DNA from: Asanoa ferruginea
GTDB lineage: Bacteria; Actinomycetota; Actinomycetes; Mycobacteriales; Micromonosporaceae
Reading direction: 5' to 3'
DNA length: 64,000 nt
Assembly (NCBI RefSeq): GCF_003387075.1
Contig: NZ_QUMQ01000001.1
Location: 4,774,001-4,838,000 of the forward strand
In this document: piece by piece, positions 7,987 to 16,809 of the stretch
How the letters are laid out: the number at the start of each line of letters is the position of its first letter
How positions within the stretch are numbered: position 1 is the stretch's first letter
Notes under the pieces: model-generated
Databases searched by the model: none
Told to the model about the DNA's origin: nothing
Seen by the model: only the letters and a program-made list of their open reading frames with translations
Program-made: the position numbers and the translations under genes

Positions 7987-9228
7987 ATGGAGTTGTTGCC
8001 GTGTGGGCACGCCGCCCTGGCCGGGTCGCGGCGGGTGTGCCGGCACCTGATCGAGCCAGATTCCGAGCAGGACTATTTCCGGTTGTTCACCGGCATCGGC
8101 GCCGAATACGAGTTGGCCTGCCAACCCTGCGTCGATGACACTCCCGACCTGCTCGTGGTCTGCGAGGGCTGCCTGGCGCGCGCCCTCGACAACAACTCCG
8201 TCGACGGCTACCGGGGGACTCCGGCCGTCCTGGACCGTCCCGAGCCGATGTCGATCGCTCTCGACCGGCGGGCGCTGCCGTTCGCACCGCTGGACATCGC
8301 GCCCGTCCCGGGGGCGCCACACCGGTGGTTGCTGCTGTCCCCGTCGGGAGTTGTCGAATGGCACAGCGACGACCGGCCGTCGTCGGCGGCGATGGTGCGA
8401 TTCGAGCTGCCCGATGTCCCCGCCGAGGGCCATTTCCCGACGCTGCCACCCCGACCGCGGCTGCACGTGTCGCCGTCCGCGCGGTTCTGCGCGGTCGTGG
8501 TCGACTTCGGTCGGCACGGGATCGTCGTCGACCTGGCGGCCGGGCGGATCGTCGCGGAGCTGGACCGGGGCGAATACCGGCCCGGCACGCAGCGGGTCCC
8601 GTTCGCCTTTCTCGCGCTCGACGACGGCGAGGCCTACGTGCACGGCACCAACTGGGACCGGGTCGACATCAGCGATGCGGCGACGGGTCGGCTGCGCACC
8701 GCTCGTGATTCCAGCGCCTACAACGGATATTTCCATGGTGAGCTCGTCGTCTCGCCCGACGGCCGGTGGATCGCCGACGACGGCTGGGTCTGGACCCCGG
8801 TGGGCATGCCGCAGGTCTGGTCCGTCGACGCCTGGCTGTCGAACCCCGGCGAGCCGGAAGACGGACCCACGCGGCGACGGTTGGCCGACCGGCCCGACTG
8901 GAATGAGCCGATCGTGTGGTGCGGCGACCACGTCGTCCTGCGCGGCCTCGGCACCTGGCTTGATCCCGCGCTCCTGCCGGGCGCCGCCGTCCACGACCCG
9001 GCGACGGGTGCGGTGATCCTCGAGTTCGCCGGCCCCACAGGGCGCCTGCTGTCGCACGGCGGCCGGCTCTTCGCCACCACCGCGACTGGCGTGGAGGTGT
9101 GGGATCCGGTGAGTGGTGCGCGCACCGCCCGCATACCCGACTTCCGGCCGACCGTCGTCCATCCCGCGAGCGGTGAGCTCCTTGCCCTCGACAGCACGAC
9201 AGCGGTGATCGGCACGCTCGCGGCGTGA
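7987..9228 (+). CDS. Unknown Cys-rich protein with beta-propeller-like body
   Basis: About 413 residues from ATG 7987 (an in-frame GTG at 7969 adds six residues; no clear ribosome-binding site precedes either). The first 65 residues contain CGH, CRH, CQPC and CEGC, spaced like a small zinc-binding module. The rest is a series of beta-rich segments with turns such as SPSGVVEWHS, SPDGRWIADDG and LLSHGGRLFATTATGVEVWD, which resemble propeller blades. No signal peptide or membrane helix. I do not recognise the family. Its neighbours do not suggest a role. Confidence 0.6.
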   Translation: MELLPCGHAALAGSRRVCRHLIEPDSEQDYFRLFTGIGAEYELACQPCVDDTPDLLVVCEGCLARALDNNSVDGYRGTPAVLDRPEPMSIALDRRALPFAPLDIAPVPGAPHRWLLLSPSGVVEWHSDDRPSSAAMVRFELPDVPAEGHFPTLPPRPRLHVSPSARFCAVVVDFGRHGIVVDLAAGRIVAELDRGEYRPGTQRVPFAFLALDDGEAYVHGTNWDRVDISDAATGRLRTARDSSAYNGYFHGELVVSPDGRWIADDGWVWTPVGMPQVWSVDAWLSNPGEPEDGPTRRRLADRPDWNEPIVWCGDHVVLRGLGTWLDPALLPGAAVHDPATGAVILEFAGPTGRLLSHGGRLFATTATGVEVWDPVSGARTARIPDFRPTVVHPASGELLALDSTTAVIGTLAA

Positions 9229-9957
9229 TCAGCCGTGCTGGACCCAGAGGTTTTCTTCCACGTAGACACCGCGGTCGCGTTCGCGGTCGATGCTGACCAG
9301 GTTGAGGGCGTCGGGCACGACGTAGTCGCCGGTGACCGGGAACAGCATGTCGGCCCAGCTTTCCCACTCGGCGACCGTGCCTTCGATCACCATTGACCGC
9401 GGCGCCGGGCCGAGGACGCGGGCGCCCATCCGTTGGTGGGTGCGGATCCACGGGTCGACGGACAGCCCGTCGGCGCGGGTCCAGCCGGCGTAGTCGGCCA
9501 TCTTCACCAACGGGTAGCGGTGTTTCCACGTTGGACGGAGCGGCGCGATGACGTGGGCCAGGCCGGCTTCGCGGGCGCGGCGGGTCAGCTCGGCCAGCAC
9601 GACGGTCGCCAGCCCGCGCCGGTCGTGCGCCGAGCTGACCGCCGCTGCCATGAAGCTCAGCGCGGTCGGTGCGGTGCCGGCCTCGTGGCCCTCGACCGCG
9701 CGGACCATCGCATCGTCGTAGCCGCTCGGCAGGTCGTCGACCGAGCCGTTCCAGGCCAGCGGAACACCCCAACCACCGGCGACCACCGCACCGCCGTCGA
9801 GCACCACGATGTCGTACCCGCCGAAATGCTCCTCGACCCGAGAAAGATATTTCTTGGGTACGTCGTCGTGGAAGATGAACTCCGGCCAGCGCTCCCGGAA
9901 CACCTCGGCCGCGATCTCGTCGAGGTCGGGCCGATCGACCCGGGTCACGATCTCCAC
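9229..9957 (-). CDS. GNAT family N-acetyltransferase
   Basis: 242 residues. The central region FMAAAVSSAHDRRGLATVVLAELTRRAREAGL matches GNAT motif A (the acetyl-CoA pyrophosphate-binding R/Q-x-x-G-x-G/A loop, here RRGLAT), followed by the motif-B-like HVIAPLRPTWKHRYPL. The N-terminal third is unusual for the family and probably defines the substrate, which cannot be read from sequence. The start is GTG at 9957. The stop abuts that of the convergent Cys-rich gene, and a second acetyltransferase gene lies 10 bp upstream on the same strand. Confidence 0.75.
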   Translation of the reverse strand: MEIVTRVDRPDLDEIAAEVFRERWPEFIFHDDVPKKYLSRVEEHFGGYDIVVLDGGAVVAGGWGVPLAWNGSVDDLPSGYDDAMVRAVEGHEAGTAPTALSFMAAAVSSAHDRRGLATVVLAELTRRAREAGLAHVIAPLRPTWKHRYPLVKMADYAGWTRADGLSVDPWIRTHQRMGARVLGPAPRSMVIEGTVAEWESWADMLFPVTGDYVVPDALNLVSIDRERDRGVYVEENLWVQHG

Positions 9958-9967
9958 GCCGGGAAGG

Positions 9968-10717
9968 TTATCCGGTGGGCAGCGGCACCGTCAGCACCCT
10001 GGCGACCGGCTGGAAGCCGGCCCGGTCATAGAGCCGGCGGGCCGGGTTGCCGTCGGTCACCGCGAGCGCGAGCGCCGGGAGGCCGGCCGCGTGGCTGCCG
10101 CGCAGGGCGTGCACCAGCAACGCCCAGCCGAAGCCACGGCCCTGCGCCTGCGGGCCGACGCCGAGGTTGAGCACCCACGCGCAGCGGTAGTCGGTCCAGG
10201 GCACCGGGCCGGCACACAGCACGTGGCCGGCGCTGCGGCCGTCGGGCCCGACCAGGCGGGCCGATGCCGGTGACAGCGGCGGCACGGGGTCGCCCTTGTC
10301 GAACATCGCGCGTACCTGGCCGGTGTCGTTCTCGGTCCAGCCGCCGTCCGGGTGGCCCGGCGCGTACGCCGCGGCCAGGGCCGAGGCCAGGTCGTCGTCC
10401 CAGCCGCCCTCGGCCAGCGACCAACCGTCGGGCAGCGCGACCGGCGCCGGCAGCTCGGCCAGGTCGTGCCGCAACTCGGTCGCGGCCCGGCTCAGCGGCA
10501 GCCCGAGCGCGGCCACCAGGCCGTCGTCGGATGTCTCCAGAGTCAGCCCCGCCAGGTCGCGCCGCACCTGGTCGGCCACTTTTCCGACGGGCACCCCGGC
10601 GGCCGGGCGGACCGCCTCGGCCGCGTCGTGACGCAGGATCAGGCGGGCGAGCACGGTGCCGTCGTCGCCGCACAGCAGCGAGTGGGCCGGGTCGAGGTCG
10701 TCAGGACGCACAGGCAC
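9968..10717 (-). CDS. GNAT family N-acetyltransferase (two-domain)
   Basis: 249 residues. The C-terminal half is a standard GNAT domain: VLNLGVGPQAQGRGFGWALL gives the Q-x-x-G-x-G/F acetyl-CoA loop and ALAVTDGNPARRLYDRAGF the motif-B N-x-x-A-x-x-L-Y-x-x-x-G-F. The N-terminal 110 residues look like a degenerate second GNAT-type domain. It is the upstream partner of the acetyltransferase gene ending at 9229 (10-bp gap), so both are probably made together. The substrate is unknown. Confidence 0.82.
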   Translation of the reverse strand: MPVRPDDLDPAHSLLCGDDGTVLARLILRHDAAEAVRPAAGVPVGKVADQVRRDLAGLTLETSDDGLVAALGLPLSRAATELRHDLAELPAPVALPDGWSLAEGGWDDDLASALAAAYAPGHPDGGWTENDTGQVRAMFDKGDPVPPLSPASARLVGPDGRSAGHVLCAGPVPWTDYRCAWVLNLGVGPQAQGRGFGWALLVHALRGSHAAGLPALALAVTDGNPARRLYDRAGFQPVARVLTVPLPTG

Positions 10718-10739
10718 CCGACGAACTTAGTGAGAGCCG

Positions 10740-13457
10740 TTACCGGGCCGGCATCCGGGTCATCGCGACGGCGAGTTGCGCGCGGTTGGTGATGCCGAGC
10801 TTGCGGTAGGCGCGGGCCAGGTTGGCCTCCACCGTCTTCGGGCTGATGAACAGCGCGTCAGCGATCGCCCGGTTGGTCTGTCCTTCCGCCGCGAGCCGGG
10901 CCACCCGCGACTCGGTCGGGGTCAGCTCGGTCGCCGAGATGGTCCGGCCGACCGTGCGGGCCAACTCGGCCCGCGTCCGTTCCGCGAACGCGGCGGCGCC
11001 CAGCGCGGTGAACTCGGCCGCGGCCGTCTCCAGCGCCGTGCGGGCCTCCCGCTTGCGCCGGCCCCGGCGGTGGGCCATCCCGGCGACGAGGAGGCAGCGG
11101 GCCCGGTCGACCGGCAGCACATCGGCCGGCACCTGGGCCCGGGCCAGCTCGAGCGCGGCCAGGGCCGGCAGCGGGTCGGTCCCGGTCGCGGTGTCCAGCA
11201 GCACCCGGCTGCGGGCCAACCCCAGCGTGGTCCACGGTCGGGGCAGCCGCTCGTGCCGGGCGGTGAGCCGGGCCAGCACCTCGCGGGCGGTGTCGAGGTC
11301 GCCGGCGCCGACGCAGGCCTCGATCCAGTCGGGCTCGAACCGCTGGGTCACCGGCTCGACGACGCCGAGCGTGCCGAGCAGGGTCGCCAGCTCCCCGTAG
11401 GCGGCGGCCGCGTCGGCCGGCCGGCCGCGGGACAGGTGCGTGAAGCCGGCGAGCTGGAGGTGGATCCGTACACACCAGGGGTCGCCGCTCGCTCGTCCCT
11501 TGGCCAACCCGGCCGTGGCTACCTCTTCGGCGGCGTCGAGTTCGCCCCGGTAGGCGTCGAGGGTGCCGGCCAGCCAGGTCTCGCCGGTCAGCCCGGTGCC
11601 GAGCATCTCGCCCAGCTCGCGGGCGGCGGCGATGTGCCCGCCGGCGGCGGTGAACCGGCCGGCCAGCAGCTCGCTCTCGCCCAGGTGGGTGAGCACCTCG
11701 TGCTGCCAGGGCTCGTCACCGAGGCCGGCCGCGTAGGCGAGCAGCTCGTGCAGCCGGGCGCGGGCCCGGTCGTGGTCGTCGACACCCTTCCACCAGATGG
11801 CGGGTACGGTGCCCGACAGCCACGACGGGCGGCCGTCTTCCAGTCGCAGTGCCCGGTCGAGCAGGTCGGTGCGGGCGATGCCGGCGCGTACCTCGTGGAA
11901 GAACAGGTTGAGCAGCGCGGCGCAGAGCAGCGCCCGGTCGGCACCGTCTTCCGACAACAACGAGATCGCCGCGAGGGCGTGCGCCCGGCCGCGTTCCGGC
12001 GTGTCCTGAAACATGCTGAGGTGCGCGTGGATCCGGCCGGCCAGCTCGCCGCCGGGGTCGACCAGGGCGAGGCTCGCGTCGGCGGAGTCGAGCGCGCCGC
12101 GCAGGTCGTCGGCGGCCCACGCGACCATCGCGCGCAGCAGCAACGCCTCCGCACGGGCGTCGCCGGTGAGCTGGGCGGCTGCGGCGTCGGCGGCGGTGCC
12201 TGCGGCCGCGTAGTCGCCGCAGTCGAACCGGCAGCGGACGGCGGCCAGCCGCCACCGGTCGGCGTCGGGGCCGGGCGGTGCCAGCTCGGCCGCGCGTTCG
12301 TAGAGGTCGGCGGCGACGGCCGGGGCACCCCGCGCCCGCTGCCGCTGTGCGGCCGCGGCCAGCTCCGCGGCGACCGGCGCGTCTGGTGCCTCGGTGCATT
12401 GGGCGAGCTGCCGGGCGCGCTCGTCGGGGTCGGCCACCGCGGCGGCCAGCATGCGGCGCAGCCGGCGCCGGGTGGCCGCGGGAACGCCGGCGCGCACCGC
12501 ACTCGCGTACACCGGGTGGGTGAAGGCGATGTTGGCGCCGAGCACCGTGAGCAGCCCCGCCTCCTCGGCCGGGTCGAGGTCGCCGGCCGCGACGCCGGCT
12601 GCCACCAGGTCGCCGACGGTGGGCACGGTGAGCAGCGCGGCGAGCCGCACCGCCTCGCGGCTGGGCGCCGGCAGGGCCCGGGTGGCGCCGGCCACCAGGT
12701 CGCGCATCGAGGTCGCTACCGGCAGGTCGTCACCCGGACCCGGCGGCTGCGGCAGCCTCAGTACCGCCCGGGCCAGCTCGATGGCCACCAGCGGGTTGCC
12801 GCCGGCATCGCGGGCGATCCGGTCGAGCATCGAACGGCTCAGCGTGCGGCCCAGGCGCTCGCGGATGATCTGGTGCAGCGGCCCCGCGCCGAGTGGTGCC
12901 AGCGCGACCCGGTGCGCCTCGTCGAGGTCGAGCGCGGCGGTGGTGGGTGCGGCCCGGCCGGTGCGGCACGCGACCAGCGCCAACGGCCGCGGTGCGAGGC
13001 GGCGCAGCGCGAACCGGATCGCCCGCTCGCTGGGCTGGTCGAGCCAGGGCGCGTCGTCCATCGCGACGAGCATCGGTGCCGGCGTGTCCGCCGCGGCGCG
13101 TTCGAGCAGCGACCGGGTGGCCGCGCCGATCGCGCGTTCGTCGACGTCTTCCTCGGGATAGTCGGCGAGCAACACGGCATCGGCCGCCGCCCGTTGCGGT
13201 GGGGGCAAGGCGGGCACCAGGTCGCGCAGCGGACGGATCAGGTCGGCGAGGGCGGCGAACGGCAGCGCGGCTTCGGTCTCGGTGGGCGCGCAGGTCAGCA
13301 CCAACCAGTCGCGCTGCCGGGCGTCGTCGACGAGGGCCCGCCAGACCGCCGTCTTGCCGATCCCGGCATCGCCCTCGAGCAACACCGACGTGCCGGCGGT
13401 CAGCGTCTCGCGCGCCTCGGCGAGGATCGCATCCCGCCCCACCACGCCCCGATCCAC
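10740..13457 (-). CDS. LuxR-family LAL-type transcriptional regulator with AAA ATPase domain
   Basis: 905 residues. The N-terminal VGRDAILAEARETL and Walker A LLEGDAGIGKT begin an AAA/STAND ATPase, with Walker-B-like MLVAMDDAPWLD near residue 140. A long helical TPR-like middle follows, and the C-terminal LuxR helix-turn-helix reads LTPTESRVARLAAEGQTNRA then ISPKTVEANLARAYRKLG. LAL regulators bind ATP and a ligand to control degradative or secondary-metabolite operons. The GTG at 13457 opens directly into the conserved domain. The target is not evident; the downstream acetyltransferase gene lies 22 bp away and may be in the same transcript. Confidence 0.93.
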   Translation of the reverse strand: MDRGVVGRDAILAEARETLTAGTSVLLEGDAGIGKTAVWRALVDDARQRDWLVLTCAPTETEAALPFAALADLIRPLRDLVPALPPPQRAAADAVLLADYPEEDVDERAIGAATRSLLERAAADTPAPMLVAMDDAPWLDQPSERAIRFALRRLAPRPLALVACRTGRAAPTTAALDLDEAHRVALAPLGAGPLHQIIRERLGRTLSRSMLDRIARDAGGNPLVAIELARAVLRLPQPPGPGDDLPVATSMRDLVAGATRALPAPSREAVRLAALLTVPTVGDLVAAGVAAGDLDPAEEAGLLTVLGANIAFTHPVYASAVRAGVPAATRRRLRRMLAAAVADPDERARQLAQCTEAPDAPVAAELAAAAQRQRARGAPAVAADLYERAAELAPPGPDADRWRLAAVRCRFDCGDYAAAGTAADAAAAQLTGDARAEALLLRAMVAWAADDLRGALDSADASLALVDPGGELAGRIHAHLSMFQDTPERGRAHALAAISLLSEDGADRALLCAALLNLFFHEVRAGIARTDLLDRALRLEDGRPSWLSGTVPAIWWKGVDDHDRARARLHELLAYAAGLGDEPWQHEVLTHLGESELLAGRFTAAGGHIAAARELGEMLGTGLTGETWLAGTLDAYRGELDAAEEVATAGLAKGRASGDPWCVRIHLQLAGFTHLSRGRPADAAAAYGELATLLGTLGVVEPVTQRFEPDWIEACVGAGDLDTAREVLARLTARHERLPRPWTTLGLARSRVLLDTATGTDPLPALAALELARAQVPADVLPVDRARCLLVAGMAHRRGRRKREARTALETAAAEFTALGAAAFAERTRAELARTVGRTISATELTPTESRVARLAAEGQTNRAIADALFISPKTVEANLARAYRKLGITNRAQLAVAMTRMPAR

Positions 13458-13485
13458 ACGGCGATGATGGCACGGGTGTCACAGG

Positions 13486-14946
13486 TCAGGTCGGTGCCTG
13501 TCCACAGATGGATGCCTTGGGGATAACCTCCTCGTTGCTGTAGATCTCGCTGGTCGACTGGATCCCACCGGAGTTCTTGATCGGTGGGATGTTGATCACT
13601 TTGAACGGCTTCAGCAGGCTGAGGAACGAGTTGATCACCTTGACGACCGGATCCAGGATCGAGTAGCCGACCCCGAAGGCCGCGTGGACCCCGATCGCCG
13701 TTCCCCGGCATTCGGCCAAGGCCGCGCCGAGGGCGGAACCGAGCGTCACGCCGTATTTCGTCGTCAGTTCGAAGTAGACGCCGGCTTTGAACAGGAACGC
13801 GCTGATCCCGACGGTGAACCGCACGCCGTGCTCGATGACCAGACCCATGACTCCCACGGGTACGCCGGACAGCGAGTTGAGCAGGCTCGACTTGCGCTGG
13901 AAGTCGGTCGTGACGTGTGGGCCGAACGTGCCGTCCGCGTACCCGAAGCCGAGCGAACCCGCCAACGAGAACTCGCCCGCACCCTTGATGGTGCCGACCT
14001 TGGCCCCGAACGCGGTGGTCACCGAGAGCGTCTGGCTGACCGTGAACGAGAGCGGGATGCCAGCGATGGCGCCGATCGGGAACGACAGGTCGGCCGCGAT
14101 CGGGAAGGTCTTCTTGTGGTTCTTGCCGTCCTGGATCCCGGCCTGGAACTCGGCCTTGATCCCGAAGCCGCCGCTGATCGTCAACTCGGCCCGGTTCACC
14201 TTGCCGGCCCCGATCGCCAGGTGGAACCGTGCGTCGGGCCGTCGCGTCGTCAGCGTCACGGTGCCGACGAGCCGCACCCCGCCGTCGTCGTAGCTGAAGT
14301 GCGCCCCGGCGCCGTTGGTGCAGCAGGTCGGGTAGACGGTGTAGCCGAGTGCGTGCGTCGCCGTGTCTCCGCCGCGCTGGACGCCCGGCTGGGTGGGTTG
14401 GTCCAGTGTGGGTAGCGGCCCGCGTAGCCCCCGCGGCACCGAGCGGCCGTAGCTGCCCGGCGTCGCCGGCTTCTCGTCTGCCCAGAACGGCTCGCCGGCC
14501 GGGTAGACGACGGCCTCGCCGAGCGGCACGTTGGCCCGTTCGAACGTGCCGTCGCGGATCACCTCGGTGATGTCGACCGGCCCGATGGTGACCAGGAGGT
14601 CGTCACCGGCCGTCGCGATGTCGAGCACCCGGCCGACGCCGCGCTCGGTGATGAACATGACCTTGCCGGGCGCGAGATCGTCGGCGTGCGCGGCGTTCTT
14701 GTCGATCCGCCACGACAGCCCGTCGGCCGTGACTGACCGGATCGACCGGCCGCCACCGCCGACCACGACCACGTCGGGTTGCAGCTTTACGCTGTCGTCG
14801 GGCGTGGGCGCGGCCCCGTAGCGCAGGTCGTCATCAGCGGAAGGCCCCTTTGTTGCGTCGCCGGCGCTCGTTGTGGCGTTGCCACATCCGGCGGCGGCGA
14901 GCAGGCAGCCGACCAGCAGCGCGGCCAGCACCCGCCGGCGGTTCAC
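13486..14946 (-). CDS. Large beta-rich lipoprotein of unknown function
   Basis: 486 residues starting at GTG 14946. The leader VNRRRVLAALLVGCLLAAAGC has a lipobox (LAAAGC), so the protein should be lipid-anchored on the outside of the membrane. The body contains many alternating hydrophobic strands (GTVTLTTRR, IPLSFTVSQTLSVTTAFGAK, KGAGEFSLAGSLGFGYADG) resembling a long beta-sheet or barrel-like domain. The C-terminal 60 residues are more hydrophobic, and there are Cys residues in the mature part. I recognise no family. It overlaps the upstream lipoprotein gene by GTGA (14943-14946), so the two are coupled. Confidence 0.7.
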   Translation of the reverse strand: MNRRRVLAALLVGCLLAAAGCGNATTSAGDATKGPSADDDLRYGAAPTPDDSVKLQPDVVVVGGGGRSIRSVTADGLSWRIDKNAAHADDLAPGKVMFITERGVGRVLDIATAGDDLLVTIGPVDITEVIRDGTFERANVPLGEAVVYPAGEPFWADEKPATPGSYGRSVPRGLRGPLPTLDQPTQPGVQRGGDTATHALGYTVYPTCCTNGAGAHFSYDDGGVRLVGTVTLTTRRPDARFHLAIGAGKVNRAELTISGGFGIKAEFQAGIQDGKNHKKTFPIAADLSFPIGAIAGIPLSFTVSQTLSVTTAFGAKVGTIKGAGEFSLAGSLGFGYADGTFGPHVTTDFQRKSSLLNSLSGVPVGVMGLVIEHGVRFTVGISAFLFKAGVYFELTTKYGVTLGSALGAALAECRGTAIGVHAAFGVGYSILDPVVKVINSFLSLLKPFKVINIPPIKNSGGIQSTSEIYSNEEVIPKASICGQAPT

Positions 14947-15467
14947 ATCCGGCCCACAGCCGCGCGCGCCGCCTTCTCCAGGGGCTTGGCCAGCGTGGCG
15001 GCGTCGACGAGGCGGACAACCCGGATGCCGACCCACACGCCGCCCTTGGCGAAGAAGACGGTGCCGTCCTCGAGGTGTGCCTCATCGCCGATGCCGGACA
15101 GTTCGGCAAACGTGTGGCCGAGCTCCCGGTCGATGTCGAGGAACTTCTTCGCGCCGTCACCGACGTAGATCTCAACCTGCGCCGTCGGCCCGGTGACCGG
15201 CCCGGTGTAGGTGCAGGTGTCGCGGATCGCTCGGGGCGGATCCAACGGCGTGCCGACGATGGCCTCGGCTTCGGCCTGGGGCAACAGGCCGCACGCATCC
15301 GGCAGGGCCGCGATGGTTGGGGCCGCTTCGGTCGGCTCGGCGGCTGCGGTCGCTTCGACGGGCGCCGCCGGTTCCGGAGCCGGGGCGGCGTCGCCCCCAC
15401 CGCAGCCGGCCAGTGTGGCGGCGCCGACGGCGGCGACCAGAGTCAGGAGGATCAGGTGTCGTTTCAT
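14943..15467 (-). CDS. DUF3558-like lipoprotein
   Basis: 174 residues with signal peptide MKRHLILLTLVAAVGAATLAGC and lipobox LAGC, then a Pro/Ala/Glu-rich linker and a domain whose opening DACGLLPQAEAEAIVGTPL matches the start of DUF3558-type mycobacterial and actinomycete lipoproteins (C-x-L-L/x-x-x-E/A, then G). A second Cys in RDTCTYTG probably forms a disulfide with the first. Function is unknown in the family. It sits between two other lipoprotein genes, 8 bp after the upstream one, and overlaps the downstream one. Confidence 0.78.
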   Translation of the reverse strand: MKRHLILLTLVAAVGAATLAGCGGGDAAPAPEPAAPVEATAAAEPTEAAPTIAALPDACGLLPQAEAEAIVGTPLDPPRAIRDTCTYTGPVTGPTAQVEIYVGDGAKKFLDIDRELGHTFAELSGIGDEAHLEDGTVFFAKGGVWVGIRVVRLVDAATLAKPLEKAARAAVGRM

Positions 15468-15474
15468 CGCCGCC

Positions 15475-15990
15475 TCAGCTCAGGATCACGTCGATGAGGG
15501 CACGCATGGTCTTGTCGTATTTCGCGCTGTCGAACCCGAAACTGCTCATGATCAACGTGTAGGCACCCTTATCGCTGATCAGCGCGGCCTCGGCCTGGAT
15601 GTCCTTGATGGCCAGGTAGGACTTCTTGCCTTTGCCGATGTCGTTCACGGTCGGGAACGACTTGCTGGCCATGTCGCGCTGGTAGTCGTAGGTCGTCTCA
15701 CCGGCCAACTCCGACGACACCGTGACCGTCAGGCTGGCCACCCCTTTGCCGTCGCCGAACAGGCAGTTGCCCTCGTCTTTCATCGGCTGCCCGATCAGCT
15801 GCGACACCTGGTCTGCCGTGAACGGACAGGCCGGCTTAGCCGTCGACGCGCCGACACCCCCGTCGTCAGCCGTCGCCCCCTCAGCAACCGCGGCCGACGT
15901 GCTGTCGCCCGCGTCATCGCCGCCACCACTGCACCCCGCTGGCGCCAACAGGGCCCCCACCAGCAGCAAAGACGTAACCAACCGCCGCAT
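15475..15990 (-). CDS. Small lipoprotein, DUF3558-like relative
   Basis: 171 residues from ATG 15990, preceded by a good GGAGGA box. The signal MRRLVTSLLLVGALLAPAGC ends in a lipobox. A Gly/Ser/Asp/Ala-rich linker follows, then a domain with ACPFTADQVSQLIGQPMK and NCLFGDGKG, giving the same two-Cys plan and length as the next gene downstream. It is therefore probably a diverged paralogue. It is first in the three-gene lipoprotein operon. An in-frame start 21 codons upstream lacks a ribosome-binding site and would spoil the signal peptide. Confidence 0.75.
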   Translation of the reverse strand: MRRLVTSLLLVGALLAPAGCSGGGDDAGDSTSAAVAEGATADDGGVGASTAKPACPFTADQVSQLIGQPMKDEGNCLFGDGKGVASLTVTVSSELAGETTYDYQRDMASKSFPTVNDIGKGKKSYLAIKDIQAEAALISDKGAYTLIMSSFGFDSAKYDKTMRALIDVILS

Positions 15991-16213
15991 TTCTCCTCCG
16001 TCGTCGACGAGGCACCCGCGCGACCGACCACCCCAGAGAGCCGCCGCGGGCACAAGTCGACGTTATGGTGCGGGGCGGTTCGAGGAATCGGGTGTTTCCC
16101 TATGCGTGCGCTGGGGGTGTCACCCGTTCGTGACCTGCGTGAACAACACGTTCCACAGTGTTCATCCGCGCCACCCTCGGCGCCGCACCGGCGTTCGGCC
16201 TAAGGTGCCTCGC

Positions 16214-16738
16214 ATGCAATCGTTGATCGCGACCATTCGCGAACAGGCTGACGTCGCCCGCTTCCTGGACTGGCCGGGAGACTTCGATCTGGACCGCGGC
16301 GACCACGTCGAGGAAGTCCACCTGTCGTCGGGCGCCGCACTGGAGGGTTTCGCCGGCGACGGCTCGGGCGGCACCTACTTCTTCTGCGGCGAGGGCGGCG
16401 AGGAACGCCCAATCCTCTACGCCGACTCGGAGGGCGGCGCGGCCCTGCTAGCGATCGGTTTGCCCGAGCTGCTGAGCCTCCTACTGGTAGCACCCTGGTG
16501 GCGCGACTGCGACGAGTTCACGGCAGAGGAAAGCCGCGAACTCGCGGCGGAGTACCTGGAAGACATCCCCGACCTGGCAGCCCAACGCGACCGCGCCGCG
16601 GCAACGCTCGGCCTGACCCTCCCGACCGAAGTGGACGCGTTGACGCGGATGCGCGAGGTGGCGCTGGGCGCAGGCGAGGACTTCGTCCTCATCTACACGC
16701 CGGAGGGCAACCGCTACGAAAGCCTGATCACGGCCTGA
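16214..16738 (+). CDS. SUKH-superfamily-like (SMI1/KNR4-like) protein
   Basis: 174 residues, acidic. The pattern GFAGDGSGGTYFFCGEG, then PILYADSEGGAALLAIGLPELLSLLL and WWRDC, resembles the SUKH fold (D-G-x-G-G-x-Y-F, then a strand with D-S-E-G and a hydrophobic helix). SUKH proteins are often immunity proteins of contact-dependent toxins but also stand alone. No toxin gene is adjacent, so a role in immunity is only a possibility. The ATG at 16214 follows a degenerate purine stretch. A terminator-like palindrome lies 16 bp after the stop. Confidence 0.6.
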   Translation: MQSLIATIREQADVARFLDWPGDFDLDRGDHVEEVHLSSGAALEGFAGDGSGGTYFFCGEGGEERPILYADSEGGAALLAIGLPELLSLLLVAPWWRDCDEFTAEESRELAAEYLEDIPDLAAQRDRAAATLGLTLPTEVDALTRMREVALGAGEDFVLIYTPEGNRYESLITA

Positions 16739-16754
16739 TTTCGCCCGCCCATTG

Positions 16755-16806
16755 GAGATCTAGGAAAAATTCGGTAGCCATAGCTACCACTTTTTTCCTA
16801 GATCTC
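16755..16806. terminator. 52-bp imperfect palindrome, dispersed bidirectional terminator copy 1
   Basis: Arms GAGATCTAGGAAAAA and TTTTTTCCTAGATCTC flank a core whose right side is TAGCTACCAC; the left core (ttcggtagcc) has four mismatches in the 25-bp arm. A/T runs flank a G+C-containing core hairpin, the layout of an intrinsic terminator usable in both directions. The same element occurs as a perfect 62-bp palindrome at 39433-39494. It sits just after a rightward gene end, facing a leftward gene. Confidence 0.7.
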
Positions 16807-16809
16807 AAC

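Noticed and set aside
10776-13526. A 916-codon open frame on the plus strand across the LAL regulator gene.
   Set aside because: It is antisense to a protein with clear Walker and LuxR motifs and reads as Arg/Gly/Ala-rich text with no domain; high G+C removes stop codons.
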